Assembly (NCBI GenBank): GCA_035943995.1
Contig: DASZBS010000021.1
Span: forward strand, 65,203-129,202
Source of the DNA: Vulcanimicrobium sp035943995
GTDB taxonomy: Bacteria; Vulcanimicrobiota; Vulcanimicrobiia; Vulcanimicrobiales; Vulcanimicrobiaceae
DNA: 64,000 nt
Direction of reading: 5' to 3'
Shown: piece by piece, positions 58,142 through 64,000 of the stretch
How positions within the stretch are numbered: the first letter of the stretch is position 1
Layout of the letters: each line of letters begins with the position of its first letter
Notes under the pieces: generated by a model
Seen by the model: the letters and a program-made list of their open reading frames with translations, nothing else
The model's database searches: none
Told to the model about the DNA's origin: nothing
Made by a program: the position numbers and the translations under genes

Positions 58142-59605
58142 TCAGCTGCGCGCCAGCACGTCGAGCGCGCGATCGATCCCTTGTTCCACCGGGCCGTCGT
58201 CGGCGCGGCGGTCGTTGACGACGATCGCGAACGCGACGCGGCCGTGCCGCCGCGTCTGCACGTAGCCGGTGAGCGCGTTGACGTGCGCGATGTGCCCGCT
58301 CTTGGCGCGCGCCCGGCCGCGCGCGTCAGTGACGTGCCGCCGGCGCACGGTGCCTTCGATGCCGACGCGCGGCAGCGCGCCGACGAACAGCGGGCCGGCC
58401 GGTTCGACCGCGGCGCGCGCAAGCAGCATCGCGAGCGTGAGCGGCGCGACGCGGTCGCTCGGCGCGAGGCCGCTGCCGTCGACGATGCGCAGGCCGTCCT
58501 GCGGGACGCCGCCGCGCACGAGGATCGCGCGCTCCACGAGCGCGCCGTTCGCTTCGGTCCCCAGGCCGCGCGTCGCGCCCACCGCGCGCAAAAGCTGTTC
58601 GGCGAAATGGTTGTTGGACTCGAGCATCATCTCGTGCACGATGTCGCGCAGCTTCGGCGAGCGATGGCGCCACAGCACGTTCGGCGCGACGGGCGCGACG
58701 CCGACGCCGGCGCCGCCGCCCACCCGCACGCCGCGCGCGCGCAGCATCGTGCGCGCCACGTCGGCCGCGTAGAGCGGCAGATCGATCACCGGCCGCCAGA
58801 ACGACTGCTCCGCGCCGGCGGCGACGCGCCCGCTGAACGTGAAGTCGTTGCGCACCGTGTCGCGCTGAATCGTCAGGAGGGTCGCGTACGACGTGAGCAC
58901 GCCACCGTGCACGCGCACGGCGGTCGACGGCGGCAGCACGCGGATGCGCGCCGGCGCACCGACACTGCTCGGCACCAGGTGAAACTCCACCGTGCCCTGG
59001 TCGAGCGACAGCGCGCTGGTCCCGGCGGCGTACCCGTACTGCAAGTCGTCGGGCTCCCACGCGCGGTTCTGCTCGGCGCCGGCGAACACGCTCGCGTCGG
59101 CGACGATCGCACCGCTGATGCTGCGCACGCCGCCGCGCGCGACGGCGGCGACGCCGCCGCGCAGATCGTCGCGCGTGAACAGCGGATCGCCCGTGCCGAC
59201 GAGATACACGTTGCCGCGAATCATCCCGTCCGACGGATCGTCCACGCATTCGAGCGTCGTCGAGAACCGGTAGTCGGGACCCAGCGTCTGGAGCGCCGCG
59301 GCGCCTACGAGCACTTTGAACGTCGAAGCCGGCGTCATCGGCGTGCGCTCGCGGCGCGTGAACAGCGGGCGGCCGTCCCCGTCGACGACGGCGATGCCGC
59401 TCGTCGCGAGCGCCGATGCGCCGAGCGCGGCGCGCAGCTGCGCTTGCAGCGCGCCGAGATCGCGCGAGCTCCAGGCCGGCGCGCTCGGCGCGGCGCCCAG
59501 CGGCGTCGGGCCGCTCGGTGCATGGGTCGTCGGCGCGGGTCCGCCGCATGCGGAAGCCGCCGCGAGCACGAGCGCCGCGGCGGCACGCCGGACCGACCGC
59601 ATCAT
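58142..59605 (-). CDS. dacB: PBP4-type D-alanyl-D-alanine carboxypeptidase/endopeptidase, lipoprotein
   Basis: 487 residues from ATG 59605. The signal peptide ends in Ala-Ser-Ala-Cys (Cys20), so it is probably lipid-anchored. Peptidase S13 motifs: Ser94-Thr-Phe-Lys97 (SxxK), Glu-Ser-Asn-Asn-His-Phe-Ala-Glu (SxN), and Lys-Ser-Gly-His (KTG-like with Ser). It trims or cleaves peptidoglycan cross-links outside the inner membrane. It overlaps the aminopeptidase gene by four bases and ends the leftward operon. Catalytic residues are all present. Confidence 0.92.
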   Translation of the reverse strand: MMRSVRRAAAALVLAAASACGGPAPTTHAPSGPTPLGAAPSAPAWSSRDLGALQAQLRAALGASALATSGIAVVDGDGRPLFTRRERTPMTPASTFKVLVGAAALQTLGPDYRFSTTLECVDDPSDGMIRGNVYLVGTGDPLFTRDDLRGGVAAVARGGVRSISGAIVADASVFAGAEQNRAWEPDDLQYGYAAGTSALSLDQGTVEFHLVPSSVGAPARIRVLPPSTAVRVHGGVLTSYATLLTIQRDTVRNDFTFSGRVAAGAEQSFWRPVIDLPLYAADVARTMLRARGVRVGGGAGVGVAPVAPNVLWRHRSPKLRDIVHEMMLESNNHFAEQLLRAVGATRGLGTEANGALVERAILVRGGVPQDGLRIVDGSGLAPSDRVAPLTLAMLLARAAVEPAGPLFVGALPRVGIEGTVRRRHVTDARGRARAKSGHIAHVNALTGYVQTRRHGRVAFAIVVNDRRADDGPVEQGIDRALDVLARS

Positions 59606-62133
59606 TTCGTGCCGAGCGGGTCGAGCCCGTCGAGCCGTTCGCGCAGCGCTCGCGATTCCGCCCGCAGCCGGTCCATCTCGTCGCGCAAACGGGCCAGCTC
59701 GGCCGGCTTCGTCTGCGCTTCGCGCACGCGGATCGCGGCTTCCGCCGCATGGCGCCGAACCCGACCGTCGCGCTCGTTGTGCGTGATGCGGTCCAGCACC
59801 GGCAGCAGCCGCGCGTCGGTGACGTGTTCCGCCGCGGTGAACGCGGACATGCGCACCAGCGCATCGGTGTCGTCTAGCGTGCGGTTCACCGCGTCGACCG
59901 CCGCCGTGCGGACGGTCTCCGCGAGCGCGCCGAGCTCCGCGACGGCGCCCACCGCGGCGCGCCGCAGCGCCTGCGGCCGGCCGGGCGCGAGCGCAGCCTC
60001 GAGCACGGCCAGCGCGCGCGCGTCGGCGAGCGCGCCGAGCCCGCGCAGCGCGCCGGATGCGATCGACTCGTTCCACGACGGCACGTGCGTCGCCGCGACG
60101 AGCGCGTCGAACGCGCGGGGGTCGCGCGTCTTGCCCAGCGCGTGCAGCGCGTCGCCCACGACGAAGTACGATGCGTCGTCGCGCAGCGCCAGCAGCGCGT
60201 CGGCGACTTCGGCGTCACGCCAAGCACCGAGCGCTTTGGCAATCGCGCGCCGCACCTTCGGATGCGGATGCGAGACGTTCGCGAGCAGCGCGGCGCGGGC
60301 CGACGGCGCGCGCGAATCACCCAGCGCGGCCGCGATCTCGACGCCCACGCCGAAGAACGGATCGCGCGCGAGCGCTTCCGCCAGCGCCTCGCGGGCGGTG
60401 CGGCGGTCGTCCTTCGCGAGCGCGTTCGCGGCCCGAATCCGGGAGATGGGCGACGGATCGCCGCGCAGCACGGCGGCGTGCGCGTCCGTGCCCAGCGACC
60501 ACGTCCACGCCGCCAAGATCCACGCACCGGGATCGACGCGCACCAGCGCCGGCTCGCGTTCGAGCGGCACGGCGAACACCTGCGGCGCGCGGTCGACGCG
60601 CAAGCGCACGCGCGTCTCGCCCGGCAGCGGCCCCGGGCCGAAATCGGCGTGAAGCGTCGCCGGCGCGTCCGCGACGAAACCGATCTCGACGTCGAACGCG
60701 TACGCGGGGTTGTCGTCGTCGACCGTTTGCTGCTGCGCGATCGTGATCAGCGCGGTCTTGCGCTCACCGTCCCAGCGATAGCTCGCCTCGAGATCCGGAT
60801 GCCCCGCGCGCTCCACCCATTGCGTGAAGAAGCGACGCGTGTTGCGGCCGGTCTCCGCTTCGATCGCGCGGATCAAGTCGATCGTCTCGACATAGCGCCC
60901 CGCATTGTCCGAGACGTAGCGCGCGAGCGTGCGCTGCATACGGTCCCAGCCGAGCTCGCCGCGCAGCATGTGCAGCACGGCCGCGCCTTTCTCGTAGAGA
61001 TGGCGGTCGAACAGCTCGCTGGGATCGCGGTAGAGGTTGCAGACGATCGGGCGGCGATAGCGCTCGCCGTCCTCTTCGAGATAGCGCTGCACCACGGTGA
61101 AGACGTCGTACAGGTACTCGTCCCAGCCGAGACGCGCTTCGAGCCACACCGACTCGAAGTAGGTCGCGAAGCCTTCGTTCAGCCACGCCTGCGACCAGTC
61201 GCGGCACGTGACGAGGTCGCCGAACCACTGGTGCGCGAGCTCGTGCGAGGCGAGGAAGTCGGCGGAGTAGTCGAGGTGCGCACGCTCGTCGTGCAGGACG
61301 CGGTCGGTCTGCGTCGTCGCGGTCGTGTTCTCCATCCCGCCGAACAAGAAGTCGGACACCGCGATCTGCGAGTAGCGCTCGTACGGGTACGGCACGCCGA
61401 TCGTGCGCTCGAAGACGTCCACCATCGCCGGCGTGTTGCCGAACGCGCGCTCGCCGTCGGCTTCGCGACCCGGCAGCGTGTAGTACGCGATCGGCAGCCG
61501 GTCGTGGTGCTGCGCGATCTCGCGAAACGGTCCGGTAACCATCGTGACCAGATACGCGGCGTGCGGGATCCGCTGCTCGTAGCGAAACGTCGTCTCGGCC
61601 GCCGACTCGACGCGCTCCACGAGCGCCCCGTTGCCGAGCGCGAACTGCCCCTTCGGCACGGTGATCGATGCAGACGTCGTCTGCTTTTCGGCCGGATGGT
61701 CGAAGCACGGGAACCAGAACCTCGCGTCGGAGTCCTGGCCCTGCGTCCACGCGTGCTTCGGTTCGTGCTCGATGAAGTACACGCCGCGGCGCGGGTTCTC
61801 CACCGCGTAGTCGACGTCGAACACGAGCCGCTCCCCGCGGCGCAACGGCGGATCGACGACGATCTCGAGCGTCTCGCTGGTCGAGCGGAACGCCATCGGA
61901 CCGCCGGCTTCGCTATCGCGCCGTACCGCGTGCACGTGCAGATCGACGGCGTCGAGCACCAACCGGGCGACGTCGTCTTCGATCGCCTGCACGGTCGTCG
62001 TGCAGTGCGCGTCCAACCGCCGCCGTTCGGTGTCCGGCCGCAAGTCCAGATGAATGTGCAGCACGTCGACGACCCGGTCGGGGCCGAACTGGAGCCGCGC
62101 GCCGGGCAAAGCAAAGGAACGGTGATCGCTCAA
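59602..62133 (-). CDS. M1-family aminopeptidase with C-terminal HEAT repeats
   Basis: 843 residues, start TTG 62133 (overlapping the preceding stop as TTGA). An N-terminal beta-saddle domain is followed by the M1 catalytic motifs Gly-Gly-Met-Glu-Asn (GAMEN variant with Gly for Ala) and His-Glu-Leu-Ala-His-Gln-Trp-Phe with the second Glu in Asn-Glu-Gly-Phe-Ala. From about residue 560 there are HEAT-like helical repeats (Val-Arg-Arg-Ala-Ile-Ala-Lys-Ala-Leu-Gly), and a short coiled coil ends the protein. It should release N-terminal residues using zinc. HEAT instead of the usual ERAP-like C-domain is seen in some bacterial M1 proteins. Confidence 0.9.
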   Translation of the reverse strand: MSDHRSFALPGARLQFGPDRVVDVLHIHLDLRPDTERRRLDAHCTTTVQAIEDDVARLVLDAVDLHVHAVRRDSEAGGPMAFRSTSETLEIVVDPPLRRGERLVFDVDYAVENPRRGVYFIEHEPKHAWTQGQDSDARFWFPCFDHPAEKQTTSASITVPKGQFALGNGALVERVESAAETTFRYEQRIPHAAYLVTMVTGPFREIAQHHDRLPIAYYTLPGREADGERAFGNTPAMVDVFERTIGVPYPYERYSQIAVSDFLFGGMENTTATTQTDRVLHDERAHLDYSADFLASHELAHQWFGDLVTCRDWSQAWLNEGFATYFESVWLEARLGWDEYLYDVFTVVQRYLEEDGERYRRPIVCNLYRDPSELFDRHLYEKGAAVLHMLRGELGWDRMQRTLARYVSDNAGRYVETIDLIRAIEAETGRNTRRFFTQWVERAGHPDLEASYRWDGERKTALITIAQQQTVDDDNPAYAFDVEIGFVADAPATLHADFGPGPLPGETRVRLRVDRAPQVFAVPLEREPALVRVDPGAWILAAWTWSLGTDAHAAVLRGDPSPISRIRAANALAKDDRRTAREALAEALARDPFFGVGVEIAAALGDSRAPSARAALLANVSHPHPKVRRAIAKALGAWRDAEVADALLALRDDASYFVVGDALHALGKTRDPRAFDALVAATHVPSWNESIASGALRGLGALADARALAVLEAALAPGRPQALRRAAVGAVAELGALAETVRTAAVDAVNRTLDDTDALVRMSAFTAAEHVTDARLLPVLDRITHNERDGRVRRHAAEAAIRVREAQTKPAELARLRDEMDRLRAESRALRERLDGLDPLGTK

Positions 62134-62672
62134 ATACCGGCTCCGTCGGTAAAGGTGGGCTCGTCACAAGCGAGCGGATGTGAAAACGCCATGGTCTCGA
62201 GCAGCGCCAGCCATTCGGCGTCGCCGACCGCATCGCGCAGCCGCCGCGCGGGCCGCGATGCGCGCAGCGCGTCTTCCGGGCGGATGCGAAAGCCGAAGCG
62301 CCGGTTCGCCATCATGCGCTCGAATGCGGGGTGACCGTACTCGACCAAGCCGACGTCGCGGTGCAGCTCCCAGCGCTGGATGGCGCCGGCAGGCGCGACG
62401 AAGGCGAAATGCGTGCAGAACTTCAGATACGACTCCCACTTTGCGTCCGCGAGAAAGTCCGCGCGTGATGATTTGACTTCGTAGATCCGCACTTGGCGCG
62501 TGTATCGGCCCAATCCGATCACGTCGAACCGGCAGCCCGAACCATTCGGCGAGAACTCCGTCGCTACATACGGATACCCCAAGCCGCGCATCCGCTCGCA
62601 GGCGAGCGTTCGCAGCTCCGACGTCGTCGTGCGCTTTCCCGCGATCGCGGTGAGCGGGATGTAGTCGATCAC
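62130..62672 (-). CDS. MmcB-like PD-(D/E)XK-fold DNA repair protein
   Basis: 180 residues from GTG 62672. The core Cys-Arg-Phe-Asp-Val-Ile-Gly-Leu, then Ile-Tyr-Glu-Val-Lys-Ser-Ser-Arg-Ala-Asp-Phe, then Lys-Trp-Glu-Ser-Tyr-Leu-Lys-Phe-Cys-Thr-His-Phe, is the pattern of MmcB/DUF1052-type proteins (D...ExK nuclease-like site). MmcB is linked to mutagenic DNA repair in Caulobacter. Here it lies between a glycosyltransferase and a peptidase, coupled by four-base overlaps on both sides. Unlike the other two nuclease-type genes, its codon use matches the neighbours, so it appears native. Confidence 0.75.
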   Translation of the reverse strand: MIDYIPLTAIAGKRTTTSELRTLACERMRGLGYPYVATEFSPNGSGCRFDVIGLGRYTRQVRIYEVKSSRADFLADAKWESYLKFCTHFAFVAPAGAIQRWELHRDVGLVEYGHPAFERMMANRRFGFRIRPEDALRASRPARRLRDAVGDAEWLALLETMAFSHPLACDEPTFTDGAGI

Positions 62673-64000
62673 GTCTTCGCGGTCCGCGCCGCGAGCGCGT
62701 CTTCCCAGCGCAGGATGCGGATCGCGTTGGGGCGCGGGTCGTCGCACCACGTCACGAAATACGTGCGCGCCGGCAGCGTGTGCCCGGTCGGATCGGTGTA
62801 GAGGTAGCCCATCGCGGGACCCGGCCGCACGCGCGCGCACGCGGCCGCGAGCCGGCGCTGGAAATCGGGGCGGCCGTCCTTGTCTTCCGGATGATGAGGC
62901 CGCGGCACGAGCGGCTCCTTGTCGACGAACAGGATGCGGCGCGGATGCATCTCGGCGTCGTACCAGTGCCGCGCTTCCTGGCCTTGGTGCGCGTAGCCGA
63001 TCACGACCGGCGGGATGCCGGCTTCGAAATCCATCTGCGACGAGAAGCCGTAGCCGTCGGTCACGACGACCGCACCGTTGGCGTCGGCCAGATGGCGCAC
63101 GTCCTGCGCGAGCGACCAGTAGGTGAAGATCTCGAACGGACCGTCGTTGCGCAGCGTCGAGCCCGTCTTGCGGAACTGTTCGTACAGCGGGCCCGGAAAC
63201 GCCGCCGCCAAGAACAGAAACGGGATCAAGACCGCGGCCGGGACGGCCCCGGCCGTCGCCCAGAGCACGCGCCCGCGGTGCGTGAGCGCGTCGAATGCGA
63301 CGCCCATGCCGACGCACAGCGACACGTACGGCCCGAAGAACCAGTGCAGCTCGATGCGCTCGTGCACGTTGAGCACGAGCAGCAGCGCCGCGAGCGGGAC
63401 GGCCGTCCACGCGATCAGTGCGTTGCGCGGCCGCACGAGCACGAGCAGCGCCCCGATCCACAGCCCCGGCGAGTATGCACCCGCGCACGCGATGAGGTAG
63501 TTGAGCGGCCGCTGCAGCAACCACTGGGCCTCGTGCCGCTGCGCAAACGCGAACACGAACGTGATCCACCCGTGCGCGGCGTTCCACGCGACGAACGGCG
63601 CGTACAGGATCGCGGCGACGACGAACGACAGCCCCAGCCCCTCGCGCCAGAGTGCCCGGCGCCGCGGCGCGAGCGCCCACGCGACGATCCCCGCGACGAG
63701 CGCGAACGCGAACATCTTCGCGAGCAGCGCGACGCCGAGCGCGATGCCGAGCAGCACGTAGTCGCGCCGCGCGTGCGTCTGCGACGCGCGCACGGTGAGA
63801 TACATGCACAGCGCCCACGCCGCCATCAGCGGGCCGTCGGGCGTAGCCGTAACGAAGCCGACGGAAAGCACCGGCGCGAGCGTCATCGCGAGCGCCGTGA
63901 CCATCCCCGCTCGCTCGTCGCCGGTGATTCGCTTCGCGGTCGCCGCCGCGGCGAGCGTCGCGACGACGCCGCACAGCAGGAAGCCGATGCGAATCCAGAA
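62669..64000 (-). CDS. Glycosyltransferase family 39 (ArnT/PMT-like) membrane protein, 5' end outside the window
   Basis: At least 443 residues; the frame is open to the window edge, with 32 sensible codons upstream of the first internal Met at 63904. About nine membrane helices are visible. Ala-Thr-Pro-Asp-Gly-Pro-Leu-Met-Ala-Ala-Trp near the start resembles the Asp-x-Pro-x-Leu loop of GT39 enzymes, and Trp-Phe-Phe-Gly-Pro-Tyr-Val-Ser lies further on. The C-terminal region is a soluble extracytoplasmic domain of about 190 residues. Members transfer sugars from polyprenyl phosphate to lipid or protein. The substrate is unknown. The stop overlaps the MmcB-like start (GTGA). Confidence 0.85.
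   Translation of the reverse strand, partial: FWIRIGFLLCGVVATLAAAATAKRITGDERAGMVTALAMTLAPVLSVGFVTATPDGPLMAAWALCMYLTVRASQTHARRDYVLLGIALGVALLAKMFAFALVAGIVAWALAPRRRALWREGLGLSFVVAAILYAPFVAWNAAHGWITFVFAFAQRHEAQWLLQRPLNYLIACAGAYSPGLWIGALLVLVRPRNALIAWTAVPLAALLLVLNVHERIELHWFFGPYVSLCVGMGVAFDALTHRGRVLWATAGAVPAAVLIPFLFLAAAFPGPLYEQFRKTGSTLRNDGPFEIFTYWSLAQDVRHLADANGAVVVTDGYGFSSQMDFEAGIPPVVIGYAHQGQEARHWYDAEMHPRRILFVDKEPLVPRPHHPEDKDGRPDFQRRLAAACARVRPGPAMGYLYTDPTGHTLPARTYFVTWCDDPRPNAIRILRWEDALAARTAKT

Overview
This is high-GC bacterial chromosome with dense, tightly packed genes: many 4-base ATGA/GTGA start-stop overlaps and frequent GTG or TTG starts. It carries menaquinone synthesis by the futalosine route (MqnB, MqnD), a complete fatty-acid beta-oxidation set, glycolate-oxidase-like subunits, and envelope and peptidoglycan enzymes (NamZ, a PBP4-type carboxypeptidase). 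Interspersed palindromic elements are built from a CTTCGACAAGCTCAGG core. The picture suits a free-living, respiring, lipid-using bacterium. From the gene mix and the interspersed repeats I lean towards an uncultured soil lineage such as Candidatus Eremiobacterota, but this is inference and the repeat core also occurs in other phyla. No rRNA, tRNA, CRISPR array or insertion sequence was recognised.

Layout. 1-8 kb: futalosine genes, NamZ, a PilZ protein, glcD-glcE without glcF, and a DUF2600 terpene-synthase-like gene. 7-16 kb: nitronate monooxygenase, an M28 peptidase, a Met-rich secreted protein, a GDSL hydrolase, acyltransferase 3, an SDR39U1-type epimerase, an AlkK-like acyl-CoA ligase and an anti-sigma-type ATPase. 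16-24 kb: beta-oxidation operon (PadR regulator, acyl-CoA dehydrogenase, FadB-like bifunctional enzyme, thiolase) divergent from a second acyl-CoA ligase, with two promoters that overlap almost completely. 24-30 kb: surface lipoproteins, thioredoxin reductase with a thioesterase, a frameshifted DUF6438 lipoprotein and an HTH-MBL fusion. 30-39 kb: one long leftward gene string: DDAH-like protein, phosphoesterase, ABC exporter, two tandem thioredoxin-TPR proteins, NfeD-like, flotillin and PspA-like proteins.

39-45 kb is accessory DNA. It holds an AT-richer gene for a PD-(D/E)XK nuclease fused to a STAND-type NTPase (probable anti-phage defence), and, after a DoxX gene and a 0.8-kb stretch with no convincing protein gene, a four-gene string encoding a DUF6338-like membrane protein and three tiny Pro/Ala/Ser-rich proteins. 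The three share a Gly-[His/Tyr]-[Lys/Arg]-Gly motif, and the four genes overlap by 8, 4 and 4 bases. I regard this as the best candidate for an undescribed system in the window. 44-52 kb: a phosphoesterase with propeller repeats, a MocR regulator, an orphan response regulator, ACT-malic enzyme and a class III cyclase. 52-58 kb: an HTH protein with a clear promoter, a threonine-aldolase-like enzyme, and a second AT-richer nuclease gene (Mrr-like with a Cys4 region) directly behind tldD-tldE. 58-64 kb: an overlapping leftward operon of glycosyltransferase 39, an MmcB-like nuclease-fold protein, M1 aminopeptidase and PBP4-type carboxypeptidase.

Themes: lipid activation and oxidation under PadR control; envelope maintenance; and two separate nuclease-type genes of foreign base composition inserted among housekeeping genes.
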